Positions 1 to 8,947 of a stretch of 64,000 nucleotides of DNA are shown here, in pieces. Both the position numbers and the translations under genes were made by a program. The DNA is from Enterobacillus tribolii (GTDB lineage: Bacteria > Pseudomonadota > Gammaproteobacteria > Enterobacterales > Enterobacteriaceae): NCBI RefSeq assembly GCF_003363015.1, contig NZ_QRAP01000005.1:248001-312000 (forward strand), written 5' to 3'. The notes under the pieces were generated by a model that worked only from the letters and a program-made list of their open reading frames with translations, did not search any database and had not been told where the DNA came from. Within the stretch, counting starts at the first letter, position 1, and each line of letters opens with the position of its first letter.

Positions 1-362
1 CCAACGCATCGCTGATCGGCAAACGTCCGGTACAAACGGCGAAAGACAACGCCAGCGCCTGGGCCAACTACACCATCGACACCACCTTCCTGCGCGGCCT
101 GACCGTCGGCGCCGGTATCCGCTACATCGGCCGGATGGAAGTGGATCAGCAAAACAGCGCGCAGGTTCCCGCCGTCACGCTGTACGACATGGCAGCCAGC
201 TATGAGCTGGGCAACCTGACGCCGGTGCTGGACGACGCCACGCTGAAAGTCGCGGTAAACAACCTGACCGACAAACGCTACATCGCCAGCTGTTACGACA
301 GCAACAACTGCTGGTTCGGCGCGGAGCGCTCCGTGGTGGTCGGCGTGAAATACAGCTTCTGA
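1..362 (+). CDS. TonB-dependent ferric-hydroxamate siderophore receptor, C-terminal part
   Basis: This is the 3' end of an outer-membrane receptor whose start lies before the window; the frame is open from base 3. About 119 residues are visible, forming the last strands of a 22-stranded barrel. The end shows the NNLTDKRY motif, a Cys pair in ASCYDSNNCWFGAER, and a terminal aromatic residue (KYSF) as in BAM-folded barrels. The ASCY...C.FGAER signature is typical of FhuA/FoxA-type hydroxamate receptors. The siderophore genes that follow on the same strand imply that it imports the ferric form of their product. Exact substrate (ferrioxamine-, alcaligin- or bisucaberin-like) cannot be told. Confidence 0.9.
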   Translation, partial: NASLIGKRPVQTAKDNASAWANYTIDTTFLRGLTVGAGIRYIGRMEVDQQNSAQVPAVTLYDMAASYELGNLTPVLDDATLKVAVNNLTDKRYIASCYDSNNCWFGAERSVVVGVKYSF

Positions 363-373
363 GTACCCTGTTC

Positions 374-395
374 CGCCCCTTCTGCTGAAGGGGCG
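374..395 (+). terminator. Stem-loop after the receptor gene
   Basis: A perfect 9-bp stem (374-382 with 387-395) and a 4-nt loop lie 12 bases after the receptor stop, followed by a weak T-containing tail. It could terminate or attenuate transcription between the receptor and the biosynthetic genes. I see no clear Fur box or promoter before the next start, so readthrough is likely. Confidence 0.5.
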
Positions 396-470
396 TATTT
401 ACCCGCCGGCCTTGCCGGTATCTGCTGGAACTTGCTGAGTAACCCCGTTTAATAACCGAAGGTCAGACTT

Positions 471-1811
471 ATGACTCAGTACTCCCCTGCGCCGCAAAAC
501 GGCGTTTCCGTGGCGCCTTATGACTTTATCGCCATTGGCATCGGCCCTTTCAACCTCGGCCTGGCCTGCCTGACGCAGCCGCTGAAAGGCGTCAACGCCC
601 TGTTTATCGATCAGAATACGGAATTCAACTGGCACCCCGGCATGATGCTGGAAAGCGCTCACCTGCAAACGCCGTTTATGGCCGATCTGGTAACGCTGGC
701 CGACCCTACACACCCGTTGAGTTTTCTCAACTATATCAAGCAGCAGGGACGCATTTACTCATTCTATATCCGGGAAAATTTCTTCCTGATGCGCAAGGAG
801 TACAACCAGTATTGCCAGTGGGCCGCGTCGCGGCTGAACAACCTGCGCTTTAACACCCGCGCGGAACGCATCGACTTTGACGCGCAGCAACAATGCTACC
901 GCGTGACGTGCAGCGACACCCGCACCGGTCAGCCGTTGCATTTTCTGGCGCGCCGTCTGGTGCTGGGCACCGGTCCGCACCCCGCGATCCCCGACTGCTG
1001 CCTCGCGCATGCCGGCCGCATGACGCATGCCGCCGACTACCTGTCGCACAAAGAAACGCTGCAAACCCGGCGCAGCATTACCGTGGTCGGCAGCGGCCAA
1101 AGCGCAGCGGAGATTTTTTACGACCTGCTGGGCGACATTGATGAAAAGGGGTATCAGCTGAACTGGCTGACCCGCGCGCCGCGCTTCTTCCCGATGGAAT
1201 ACACCAAGCTGACGCTGGAAATGACGTCCCCGGAATACGTGGACTATTTCCATGCTCTGCCGGCAGCAAAACGGGACGAACTGAACCGGCTCCATCAGCC
1301 CTTGTACAAAGGCATCAACGGCAGCCTGATTAACGCCATTTTCGATCTGCTTTACATCAAACGCCTGAACGGCGAACTCAACGTCAATATGTTCACCAAC
1401 ACCGCGCTGGTGGGCGTGGCTCCGCAGGCGAACGGGAAAGCCCTGACGCTCTCCCTGCACCAGCACGAACAGGACAGCCGTTTCACCCTCAACAGCGAAG
1501 GCGTCGTGCTGTGTACCGGCTATCGCCATTCGATCCCCGCTTTCCTGGAAGGTATCCGCGATCGCATCGTCTGGGACGAACAGGGGCGCTACGATGTCGC
1601 CCGCAACTACAGCATCGACCACTCGCGTTCAGGCATCTTCGTGCAAAACGTCGGGCCGCATACCCACAGCTTCGTCACCCCGGACCTCGGCATGGCATGC
1701 TACCGCAACGCCTGGCTGCTGCGCGAAATGACCGGCACGGAACATTACCCGATAGAAGAACGCATCGCCTTCCAGCAATTTTCCGCCCCGCCAACAGGAG
1801 TCGTGTCATGA
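471..1811 (+). CDS. Siderophore N-hydroxylase (lysine/ornithine/diamine N-monooxygenase, AlcA/IucD family)
   Basis: A 446-residue FAD- and NADPH-dependent monooxygenase that hydroxylates the primary amine of the siderophore building block. It shows the N-terminal FAD motif GIGPFNLGLA (about residues 23-32), a central NADPH motif GSGQSAAEI, and the C-terminal LCTGYRHSIP motif of this family. It is the first gene of a tightly packed operon, and its stop overlaps the next start by 4 bases (ATGA). Context with a separate acyltransferase and an NIS synthetase resembles Bordetella alcABC. Substrate (putrescine, cadaverine or a hydroxylated diamine) is not determined, and no diamine decarboxylase is in view. 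Confidence 0.9.
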   Translation: MTQYSPAPQNGVSVAPYDFIAIGIGPFNLGLACLTQPLKGVNALFIDQNTEFNWHPGMMLESAHLQTPFMADLVTLADPTHPLSFLNYIKQQGRIYSFYIRENFFLMRKEYNQYCQWAASRLNNLRFNTRAERIDFDAQQQCYRVTCSDTRTGQPLHFLARRLVLGTGPHPAIPDCCLAHAGRMTHAADYLSHKETLQTRRSITVVGSGQSAAEIFYDLLGDIDEKGYQLNWLTRAPRFFPMEYTKLTLEMTSPEYVDYFHALPAAKRDELNRLHQPLYKGINGSLINAIFDLLYIKRLNGELNVNMFTNTALVGVAPQANGKALTLSLHQHEQDSRFTLNSEGVVLCTGYRHSIPAFLEGIRDRIVWDEQGRYDVARNYSIDHSRSGIFVQNVGPHTHSFVTPDLGMACYRNAWLLREMTGTEHYPIEERIAFQQFSAPPTGVVS

Positions 1812-2404
1812 CCCCGCTGATCTATGAAAAATACGTTCCGCCGCTGGGCAGCTTCGGCCTGCGCCTGTTGGATCCGGTACGCGATGCCTCGTTGCTGCAC
1901 CGCTGGGTCACTCAGCCCTATGCGCAATACTGGGGCATGCAGTCCCAGAGCCGGCAGGAGGTCTACACCTTTTACCGCGACCTGATGGCGCAGCACCCGC
2001 AGGGCGCCTATCTGGGCCTGTTCCGCGGCCGGCCCGCATTTCTGCTGGAACGTTATCAGGCCATACACGATCCCGTGGGCCAATGCTATCCGGCACGGCA
2101 GGATGATTACGGCATGCATATTCTGGTCGCGCCGGCCCAGGAGCCGCTCTCCGGCTTTACCTGGGCCATCTTCCGCACCATCGTGGAATTTATGTTCAGC
2201 GATCAGAAAGTGGCACGCATCGTGGTAGAACCGGATATCCGCAACGAAAAAATCCACCGCCTGAATAAACGCGCCGGTTTCGCCTACCAGCATCCGATTA
2301 CCCTGCCCAACAAAACCGCCTGGCTGGCGTTTTGTACCCGCGAACAGTACGCCGACGCCCTGCGCCGCGACATGCAACCCCACACTCAGGAGGCTTCCCT
2401 ATGA
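1808..2404 (+). CDS. Siderophore acyltransferase (AlcB/IucB-type GNAT)
   Basis: A 198-residue GNAT-fold enzyme expected to transfer an acyl group, usually succinyl in macrocyclic hydroxamates or acetyl in aerobactin, from CoA to the hydroxylamine made by the upstream monooxygenase. The RIVVEPDIRNEKIHRL segment is the conserved AlcB/IucB signature, and the GMHILVAP and W.FC segments fit the family. The start at 1808 is fixed by the ATGA overlap with the monooxygenase; the stop overlaps the next ATG at 2401 in the same way, so translation is probably coupled. The gene is free-standing, not fused to the synthetase as in DfoC. Confidence 0.87.
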   Translation: MTPLIYEKYVPPLGSFGLRLLDPVRDASLLHRWVTQPYAQYWGMQSQSRQEVYTFYRDLMAQHPQGAYLGLFRGRPAFLLERYQAIHDPVGQCYPARQDDYGMHILVAPAQEPLSGFTWAIFRTIVEFMFSDQKVARIVVEPDIRNEKIHRLNKRAGFAYQHPITLPNKTAWLAFCTREQYADALRRDMQPHTQEASL

Positions 2405-4239
2405 TCGCCCGTCAAACCCCGTTCGCCGCCCTGACGCCGGCGGCGCAAAACGCTGCGGCCATCAGCCACCTTCAGCCTGCAATCTGGGCGCAGGCCAACC
2501 GCTTGCTGGTACGTAAAGCCATCACCGAGTTCGCCCATGAGCGGCTGATTTCCCCGCAGTGCATCGTTGAGCCGTCGCACGCGGGAGAACCCGGCGAATA
2601 CCGGCTCGACGCGCCGCAGGGCGAGCTGAGCTATACCTTCCGCGCCCGCCGGTTAGCCCTGGAACACTGGGCGATCGACGCCAGCTCGTTGCAGGCGTTT
2701 CACGCCGGAGAAGCCGTCGCGCCGGACGCCATCCGCTTCATCATCGCGTTCAGCGGGGCGCTGCATATCCCGCAGGAGATGCTGCCGGTCTACCTGGAAG
2801 AGATTACCAGCACGCTCTACAGCAGCGCCTTCAAGCTCAGCTACCGGGCAACGCCCGTGGCGGCGCTGCTCAACGCCGACTTCCAGACGCTGGAAAGCGC
2901 CATGACCGAAGGCCACCCGGCTTTCGTCGCCAACAACGGGCGCATCGGTTTCGATGCCTTCGACTATCAGGCCTATGCCCCTGAGGCGGCAGCGCCCGTG
3001 CATTTCGTCTGGCTGGCCGCCCACCGCAGCAAAGCGCACTTTGCCTGCACCGACGACCTGGATTACGAACAACTGATGCTTGACGAACTGACGCCGGAAA
3101 CGGTGGCGGAATGGCGTCAGCGCCTGCGCGATCAGGATCTCAACCCGGCTGACTACCTGTTCATGCCGGTGCACCCCTGGCAGTGGCAAAACAAGCTGAC
3201 CGGCATCTTCGCCCCGGACATCGCCGCCCGTCACCTGATTTACCTCGGCACCGGCAGCGACACGTACCAGGCGCAGCAGTCGATCCGTACCTTCTTCAAC
3301 ACCCGTCACCCGCATAAGCATTACGTCAAAACCGCGCTGTCGATCCTGAACATGGGGTTCATGCGCGGCCTGTCGCCGTATTACATGGCGACGACGCCGG
3401 GCATCAACGAATGGCTGGCGGCGCTGATCGACAACGATGCCTGCCTGCGCGATTACGGCTTCCGCATGCTGCGCGAAGTGGCGACCCTCGGCTATCACAA
3501 CCGTTATTACGAAGAAGCCTTCAGCGGCGACACGCCATACAAAAAGATGATGGCGGCGCTGTGGCGCGAAAGCCCGCTGGCGCTGATCAAGCCCGGACAG
3601 CGGGTGATGACTATGGCGGCCCTGCTGCATCAGGACAGCGCCGGCAACGCGCTGCTGCCGGCGATGATCGCCGCCTCCGGCCTTGAGACCTCCGCCTGGC
3701 TGCAGCGCTACCTGCGCAGCTACCTCAGCCCGCTGCTGCACTGCCTGTACACCTATGACCTGGCGTTTATGCCGCACGGCGAGAACCTGATTCTGGTGCT
3801 GGAAAACCACACGCCGGTGCAGGTGTTCATGAAGGACATCGCTGAAGAGATCGTGGTAATGGATCCGAATGCGGAGTTGCCGGAGAAGGCCAGGCGCGTT
3901 GCGGTATCCGTGCCGGAAGAACTGAAAATCCTGTCGATCTTTACTGACGTCTTCGACGGCTTTTTCCGCTTTATGGCGGCGATCCTGCACGAACAGGGCA
4001 ACTATCCGCAGGATCGTTTCTGGCAATCCGTGGCGGCCTGCATTCATGAATACCGCGCTGCGCATCCGGAACTGGCGGAGAAATTCGTTCGTTACGACCT
4101 GTTCTGCCCGGTCTTCGCCCACTCTTGCCTGAACCGTCTCCAGTTAGCCAATAACCGGCAGATGATTAACCTCAGCGATCCGGCGCAAAACCTCAAGTTT
4201 GCCGGCGAACTGGATAACCCGGTGGCGCCTTTCGCCTGA
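2401..4239 (+). CDS. NIS siderophore synthetase (IucA/IucC family, AlcC/DfoC C-terminal type)
   Basis: A 612-residue ATP-dependent NRPS-independent siderophore synthetase that should oligomerise and cyclise the N-hydroxy-N-acyl diamine units. Visible family motifs are MPVHPWQWQ (about 258-266), [13 protein letters not shown] near 300 and the ATP-site region [12 protein letters not shown] near 460, followed by the FhuF-like C-terminal domain. The length matches stand-alone AlcC-type synthetases. The start overlaps the acyltransferase stop. Products of close relatives are alcaligin, bisucaberin, putrebactin or desferrioxamines; which one is made here depends on the diamine and cannot be read from sequence alone. 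Confidence 0.92.
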   Translation: MIARQTPFAALTPAAQNAAAISHLQPAIWAQANRLLVRKAITEFAHERLISPQCIVEPSHAGEPGEYRLDAPQGELSYTFRARRLALEHWAIDASSLQAFHAGEAVAPDAIRFIIAFSGALHIPQEMLPVYLEEITSTLYSSAFKLSYRATPVAALLNADFQTLESAMTEGHPAFVANNGRIGFDAFDYQAYAPEAAAPVHFVWLAAHRSKAHFACTDDLDYEQLMLDELTPETVAEWRQRLRDQDLNPADYLFMPVHPWQWQNKLTGIFAPDIAARHLIYLGTGSDTYQAQQSIRTFFNTRHPHKHYVKTALSILNMGFMRGLSPYYMATTPGINEWLAALIDNDACLRDYGFRMLREVATLGYHNRYYEEAFSGDTPYKKMMAALWRESPLALIKPGQRVMTMAALLHQDSAGNALLPAMIAASGLETSAWLQRYLRSYLSPLLHCLYTYDLAFMPHGENLILVLENHTPVQVFMKDIAEEIVVMDPNAELPEKARRVAVSVPEELKILSIFTDVFDGFFRFMAAILHEQGNYPQDRFWQSVAACIHEYRAAHPELAEKFVRYDLFCPVFAHSCLNRLQLANNRQMINLSDPAQNLKFAGELDNPVAPFA

Positions 4240-4297
4240 GCCGGACGGCGGCAGGGAGGCCGCGTTTACTCTGAAACCTTTTACGGATCGCCTCACC

Positions 4298-5515
4298 ATG
4301 ACAGAAAGCGTACGTTCTCCCATCAGCCGCCTCGACCGCCGCGCCGTGGTGTTTCCGCTGGCGCTGGTCCTGTTTGAATTCGCCACCTACATCGCCCACG
4401 ACATGATCCAGCCTGCCATGCTGAACGTCGTGCATGACTTCCATGCCGATCCCGCCTGGGTGCCGGTTTCGCTGACGGCTTATCTGGCCGGCGGCATGAC
4501 GCTGCAATGGCTGCTCGGTCCGCTTTCGGATCGCACCGGGCGCCGCCCGGTAATGCTTTGCGGCGTGCTGGTGTTCATCTTCGCCTGCGTGGCGGTGCTG
4601 TTCGCCCAAAACATCGAACAGTTCATCCTGCTGCGCTTCGTACAGGGAGTCAGCCTGTGTTTTATCGGCTCGGTCGGATACGCCGCGGTGCAGGAAGCGT
4701 TCGACGAAACGCTGAGCATACGGGTCACCGCACTGATGGCGAACGTCGCGCTGATTGCCCCGCTGCTCGGGCCGCTGGCCGGCGCGGCCTTCATTCACGT
4801 CGCGCCCTGGAAAGCAATGTTCGCGCTGTTCGCCCTCGTCGCGCTGGTGGCCTGGCTGGGGCTGTGGAAAGCCATGCCGGAAACCGCGCAGTCGCGCGGG
4901 GAGCGGCTGCGCCTGAGCGAACTGCTGCGCGACTACCGCCGGGTTTTCGCCAACCGCCGCTTCGTCTGCGGCGCGGCGGCCATCGGATTTTCCGCCCTGC
5001 CGCTGCTGGCCTGGGTGGCGATTTCCCCGCTGATCCTGATGGACGGCGCCGGCGTCACGCCCGCCGTTTACGGCTGGCTTCAGGTGCCGATTTTCGTTTC
5101 CCTGATCGCGGGCAATCTGGTGCTGGCGAAGATCGCCGGGCGTATGAGCATTGAAAAACCACTGTGGCTCGGCGCTCCGCCCATCATTGCCGGGCTGACG
5201 CTCGCCGCCGCAGGGACGCTGTTTTCCCCCCACGCCTACGGCTGGACGATTACCGGGCTGAGCCTTTACGCGTTCGGCACCGGGCTTATCAACGCCGGTC
5301 TGTATCGCCTGACCCTGTTCGCCAGCGAGATGCGCAAAGGCACGGTTGCCGCCGCGCTGGGGATGACCACGATCGCCATTTACGCCATCGGCATTGAACT
5401 GGCGCGGCGGGTATATCTGTGGGGGGATGGCGGGGTCTTTAACCTGTACGGACTGGCGAGCGGCCTGTTGTGGCTGATGCTGATGAGCCTGTTTTTGCGC
5501 AAGAAAGCGGGCTGA
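4298..5515 (+). CDS. MdfA-like MFS exporter, probably siderophore efflux
   Basis: A 405-residue, 12-helix major facilitator transporter closely resembling E. coli MdfA along its full length. It keeps the membrane-embedded acidic residues that MdfA uses for proton/drug antiport (here E27 and D35) and the motif-A sequence [14 protein letters not shown] chose the ATG at 4298, which aligns with the MdfA start; the frame is open further upstream. It follows the synthetase by 58 bases on the same strand, so export of the newly made siderophore is the likely job, although a multidrug role is possible. It ends 12 bases from the convergent fosA gene. Confidence 0.85.
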   Translation: MTESVRSPISRLDRRAVVFPLALVLFEFATYIAHDMIQPAMLNVVHDFHADPAWVPVSLTAYLAGGMTLQWLLGPLSDRTGRRPVMLCGVLVFIFACVAVLFAQNIEQFILLRFVQGVSLCFIGSVGYAAVQEAFDETLSIRVTALMANVALIAPLLGPLAGAAFIHVAPWKAMFALFALVALVAWLGLWKAMPETAQSRGERLRLSELLRDYRRVFANRRFVCGAAAIGFSALPLLAWVAISPLILMDGAGVTPAVYGWLQVPIFVSLIAGNLVLAKIAGRMSIEKPLWLGAPPIIAGLTLAAAGTLFSPHAYGWTITGLSLYAFGTGLINAGLYRLTLFASEMRKGTVAAALGMTTIAIYAIGIELARRVYLWGDGGVFNLYGLASGLLWLMLMSLFLRKKAG

Positions 5516-5527
5516 CAGGTACGACCG

Positions 5528-5935
5528 TTAGTCGAAAAACACCATATCCTGATAAGGCCGCGCCCGGCAGGCCGCCAGGCGGGAATCCAGGTCGCCGCTG
5601 TGAATTTCCAGCCGGTGGCCGTCCGGATCGAGGAAGTAGAGCGAATCGCCTTCGCTGCGGTTTTCCTTCCATTCCGTGACGCCCGCGGCACGCAGTTGCC
5701 GGGCGGTCAGCGCAAATGCCTGCGGGGCAACGCTGAAAGCATAGTGGGTATAGTCCGGCGTGTCTTTTCGCCGCAGCGGATCGACGGACAGGCAAAGCCA
5801 CAGCTCGCCACAGGAGAAGTAGGCACCGCCGCGCCAGCGGGCGCGGGGACGAAAGCCCGGCAATTGTGAGTAAAAGGCAAAACTGACCGCCAGATCGGTC
5901 ACCGCCAGCGTTAAATGATTCAGCCCGTGCAACAT
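5528..5935 (-). CDS. fosA: Fosfomycin glutathione transferase FosA
   Basis: A 135-residue vicinal-oxygen-chelate enzyme that opens the fosfomycin epoxide with glutathione in a Mn2+- and K+-dependent reaction. Counting from the ATG at 5935, the metal ligands H7, H64 and E110 are present, as are T9, K90, S94, S98, Y100 and R119 known from Pseudomonas FosA to bind phosphonate or potassium. All catalytic positions are therefore intact. The start is supported by a strong AGGAGG ribosome site just upstream. Chromosomal fosA is common in Serratia and Klebsiella, so this looks intrinsic; no IS element flanks it. Confidence 0.95.
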   Translation of the reverse strand: MLHGLNHLTLAVTDLAVSFAFYSQLPGFRPRARWRGGAYFSCGELWLCLSVDPLRRKDTPDYTHYAFSVAPQAFALTARQLRAAGVTEWKENRSEGDSLYFLDPDGHRLEIHSGDLDSRLAACRARPYQDMVFFD

Positions 5936-5951
5936 ATTCCCTCCTGAACGA

Positions 5952-5986
5952 AAACGGCCGCTCCCCCCAACGGAAAACGGCCGTTT
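5952..5986 (-). terminator. Terminator of the FeaB-like dehydrogenase gene
   Basis: A perfect 9-bp inverted repeat (5952-5960 with 5978-5986) and a 17-base loop lie just downstream of the minus-strand dehydrogenase. Read on the minus strand, the stem is followed by a short T-run. The region also separates this gene from fosA on the same strand, so fosA probably has its own promoter or relies on readthrough. Confidence 0.6.
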
Positions 5987-6002
5987 CACCCTACCATTGC
6001 GC

Positions 6003-7496
6003 TCAGTAACGTACCATCACCGACTTCAGCTCCGTGTAGTGCTCGATGAAAGCACTGCCGAATTCACGCCCGATACCGGATGCCTTAATGCCGCCGAACG
6101 GCAGCGCGGGGTCCAGGAAGTTATGCATGTTGATCCACAACGTGCCGGACTCAATGCGATCGACCATTCTCAGCGCCTTGCTCAGGTCGTTGGTCCACAG
6201 GCTGGCGGCCAGCCCGTAGGGCGAGTCATTCATCATCGCGATCAGTTCTTCTTCTTCCTCATAGGCCAGGAAGGTACATACCGGGCCGAACGTTTCTTCC
6301 CGCATCAGCAGATCCTGCGCGCTTTTGGCGCGAATGATCGTCGGTTCAACAAAGAATCCCGGCCCCTGCAATGCATTACCGCCATACACGATCTCATTCC
6401 CCTCCTGACGCGCCTTATCAAACAGCGCCAGGATCTTTTCATAATGCGCCCGGTTAGCCAGCGGGCCGAACTCGGTGGATTCGTCCAGGGAAGCGCCGAT
6501 GTGCAGTTGGCTTAAGCGCTGCGCCAGCTTTTGCAGCACCTCGTCAATATGGCTTTTCGGCAGGTAAAAACGCTCGGCGGCGGCACAGATTTGCCCCTGA
6601 TTCATGTAGCCGGCTTCGAGAATGCCATTCACCATCGCATCCGGAGTGACGTCGGCAAGGAAAGCCGCGCCGTTTTTACCGCCCAGCTCCAGGGTGACGC
6701 GCTTGAGATTGTCGGCCATCGCCTCTTTACCCACGGCGATCCCGGTCGGCACGGAGCCGGTAAACGACACCTTGGCGCAGTGCGGATGGCCGATCAACAA
6801 CGGTCCCAGCGTTCTGCCAGAGCCATTCACCACGTTGATCACGCCGTCCGGAATGCCCGCCTCTTTCGCCAGCTCGGCCACGCGCAGCAGCGTCAGCGGC
6901 GTGAACTCGCTCGGTTTAAGCACGATGGTGCAGCCGCAGGCCAGCGCCGCCGCCATTTTCCACACGGCGATCATGATAGAGAAGTTCCACGGCACGATGC
7001 CCACCACCACGCCGACAGGCTCGCGGCGGGTAAAAGCGGTGTACTTTTCTCCCTGCATCGACGGCAGGGAAAGGCTCATGGTTTCGCCGCTGATTTTGCT
7101 CGCCCAGCCGGCGAAATAACGCATAAAGTGGCTCGACTGATCCAGCTCGAACAGGCGCGAAAGCTGGATGATTTTCCCTGAACACAGGCTTTCCAACTGA
7201 GCCAGTTCCTCACGATGCTGCTGCAACAGCTCCGCCAGCCGGTTCAGGCAGTTACCGCGCTCCATCGGCGACGTTTGCGCCCAACTGCCGGTAAACGCGG
7301 CACGGGCCGCGTCCATCGCCGCATTCACTTCTTCGGCCGTTCCCTCATTCACTTCGGCAATGACTTCACCGCTGGAGGGATTCACCACGGGAAAACGCTC
7401 GCTACCGCTGCCATTCACCGCCCGGCCATTAATATAGTGGCCGTTGTTACGGGTCAGAAATGACGACACCTGCTCGAGCAGCCTGATCTCACTCAT
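6003..7496 (-). CDS. Aldehyde dehydrogenase, phenylacetaldehyde dehydrogenase (FeaB/PadA) type
   Basis: A 497-residue NAD(P)+-dependent aldehyde dehydrogenase. It carries the oxyanion Asn region PWNFSIMI, the general base Glu in LELGGKN, the catalytic Cys in [13 protein letters not shown] and the C-terminal [14 protein letters not shown]. Overall similarity is highest, as far as I can recall, to E. coli FeaB (499 aa), which oxidises phenylacetaldehyde to phenylacetate. I placed the start at the ATG at 7496; a TTG two codons earlier (7502) is possible and both follow an AGAGG site. It lies next to the hpa cluster, which fits aromatic amine catabolism, but the substrate is inferred. Confidence 0.8.
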   Translation of the reverse strand: MSEIRLLEQVSSFLTRNNGHYINGRAVNGSGSERFPVVNPSSGEVIAEVNEGTAEEVNAAMDAARAAFTGSWAQTSPMERGNCLNRLAELLQQHREELAQLESLCSGKIIQLSRLFELDQSSHFMRYFAGWASKISGETMSLSLPSMQGEKYTAFTRREPVGVVVGIVPWNFSIMIAVWKMAAALACGCTIVLKPSEFTPLTLLRVAELAKEAGIPDGVINVVNGSGRTLGPLLIGHPHCAKVSFTGSVPTGIAVGKEAMADNLKRVTLELGGKNGAAFLADVTPDAMVNGILEAGYMNQGQICAAAERFYLPKSHIDEVLQKLAQRLSQLHIGASLDESTEFGPLANRAHYEKILALFDKARQEGNEIVYGGNALQGPGFFVEPTIIRAKSAQDLLMREETFGPVCTFLAYEEEEELIAMMNDSPYGLAASLWTNDLSKALRMVDRIESGTLWINMHNFLDPALPFGGIKASGIGREFGSAFIEHYTELKSVMVRY

Positions 7497-7749
7497 TTTC
7501 AACTAACCTCTGTCAAAGGGGCGCTCCCCCGAAAAAACCAACAAGTCCCATATGCATTCTTCGTTCACCGCCGCTCCGGCGCAGTGACCCTGACTAAAAC
7601 TGTAGCCCTTAAATGGGCAAGTTCAGCCGGGAAAGCTGACATTAGGTTAATAACAACGATTGGATCACAATTATTTTACAAACAGAACACAGATACCGCA
7701 GGAAGCGGCAAGAGAAGCCATTACGGCCAGGGAGACGGGGTAATAGAAA

Positions 7750-7779
7750 ACGGGCCGCCTGCTGCCGCAGGCGACCCGT
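7750..7779 (-). terminator. Rho-independent terminator of the DUF4282-like gene
   Basis: A GC-rich stem with outer arms 7750-7754/7775-7779, one mismatch, inner arms 7756-7762/7767-7773 and a 4-nt loop. It is followed on the minus strand by TTTTCT. It lies 27 bases after the small membrane-protein gene. The rest of the gap 7497-7749 holds the upstream region of the dehydrogenase; I see no other gene there. Confidence 0.75.
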
Positions 7780-7805
7780 TCAGCATCCGGTGATGTCAAC
7801 GCATC

Positions 7806-8078
7806 TTACTGGTTTTTATTCTCCAGTACCTCGGTCATACGGCGCAGGTACTCGTTATTTTTGAAAGCGATAATGATGATTTCAAAAAATACCCTGATAA
7901 AAATCAGAGAGACGATCAGAGAAACGATGCTCATGATCAATTTTAAAAAGGTAAAACCTTCCCCGGCAAACAGGCTGATAAATACGCCCAGCACCGTGAA
8001 AACGATACTCAGCCAGTAGATGAATACCATGATTTTCGGCGTAATCAATTTATCAAAACTTAACATACCATTCAGCAT
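7806..8078 (-). CDS. Small inner-membrane protein, DUF4282-like
   Basis: A 90-residue protein with an N-terminal LSFDKLITPKIM motif and two hydrophobic segments (about residues 17-40 and 48-72), followed by a charged tail. This layout matches the DUF4282 family of small two-helix membrane proteins of unknown function. The start at 8078 is chosen because a GGAGG site lies 5 bases before it; a longer reading from 8114 has no such site. It appears monocistronic, with its own terminator, and lies in an AT-rich gap between catabolic genes. Confidence 0.75.
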   Translation of the reverse strand: MLNGMLSFDKLITPKIMVFIYWLSIVFTVLGVFISLFAGEGFTFLKLIMSIVSLIVSLIFIRVFFEIIIIAFKNNEYLRRMTEVLENKNQ

Positions 8079-8363
8079 AACAACCTCCATATGATTATAC
8101 AGGGGAGAGAGCATAGACTAATTTAATATCTGGTTACAATAATTTTATTCATCAAACCAATAAATTATGAAAATGCATTAATAATCAACAGATTAAAAAA
8201 AATAAATTTGTATACTTTTGTCAGTAAGATATAACTCACAGGCGCTGATAAAGAACTGATTATATTATGGCTGAGAATCATGAAAATAAAAAAGCGCCCT
8301 GCAGTTAGCTCAAAAAGCAAACATAATCGGAATTCTCTCTCTCATCCATCCCATAAAAAGAAT
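8079..8363. other. AT-rich intergenic region, no gene seen
   Basis: About 285 bases rich in A and T between the DUF4282-like gene and the hpa terminator. It should contain the promoter of the minus-strand DUF4282-like gene. No open frame or RNA signature was recognised. Confidence 0.6.
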
Positions 8364-8390
8364 AAAACCCGGAAGATCGTTCCGGGTTTT
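8364..8390. terminator. Terminator at the end of the hpaBC unit
   Basis: A perfect 11-bp inverted repeat (8364-8374 with 8380-8390) and a 5-nt loop, with an A-run on one side and a T-run on the other, so it can work in both directions. It lies 25 bases after the hpaC stop and closes the hpa catabolic cluster. Confidence 0.85.
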
Positions 8391-8415
8391 ATTCATCGCA
8401 CAACGGCATCATCTA

Positions 8416-8928
8416 TCAGGCCATGACCATTTCACTTACCACCGGGTGAAAGTTCCGCCGGAAGTAAATCAGCCCATGCCCTTCCTGATTGAGCGTAATG
8501 TGTTTTATCTGCACCAGATACACCAGATGCGTGCCGATTTCCTGCACCTGATCGATCACGCCTTCCAGATTCGCCAATGCGCCTTTCAGCTGCGGCTGCC
8601 CCAGCGCGCCCTCATTCCAGACGTCCCAGCTGAAGCGCTCCTCCATGGAAATTCCGGTCATTCCGGCAAAGTGGCGCGCCATCGGCTCTTGCTCGTGATT
8701 AAGCACGTTGATGCACAGGCGGCCATTCTCCCGGAACACCGGGTTCATTGCGCTGTTGCTGTTAATGCATACCATCACCGAGGGCGGCGTGTCGGTCACT
8801 GAGCAGACCGCGGTGGCGGTAATGCCGCACCGCCCCGCCGGGCCTTCGGTTGTGATGATATTCACCGCCGCCGACAGACTGGCCATCGCATCACGAAAAC
8901 GCAGACGATGTTCGTTTTCCACAGACAT
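8416..8928 (-). CDS. hpaC: 4-Hydroxyphenylacetate 3-monooxygenase, flavin reductase component
   Basis: A 170-residue NADH:flavin oxidoreductase that supplies reduced FAD to HpaB. It is the same length as E. coli HpaC and shows the flavin-reductase-domain motifs GITATAVCSVTDTPP and CINVLNHEQE. The start at 8928 has a strong GGGAGG site. It follows hpaB by 19 bases and is surely co-transcribed with it; a bidirectional terminator follows. Confidence 0.96.
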   Translation of the reverse strand: MSVENEHRLRFRDAMASLSAAVNIITTEGPAGRCGITATAVCSVTDTPPSVMVCINSNSAMNPVFRENGRLCINVLNHEQEPMARHFAGMTGISMEERFSWDVWNEGALGQPQLKGALANLEGVIDQVQEIGTHLVYLVQIKHITLNQEGHGLIYFRRNFHPVVSEMVMA

Positions 8929-8947
8929 AACCTCCCCCTTTGCCGGT

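Noticed and set aside
396-470. Fur box before the siderophore hydroxylase gene
   Set aside because: No convincing GATAATGATAATCATTATC-like match; the Fur-controlled promoter is probably upstream of the receptor gene outside the window.
7584-7793. 69-codon frame downstream of the DUF4282-like gene
   Set aside because: It spans the terminator hairpin at 7750-7779 and has no recognisable product.
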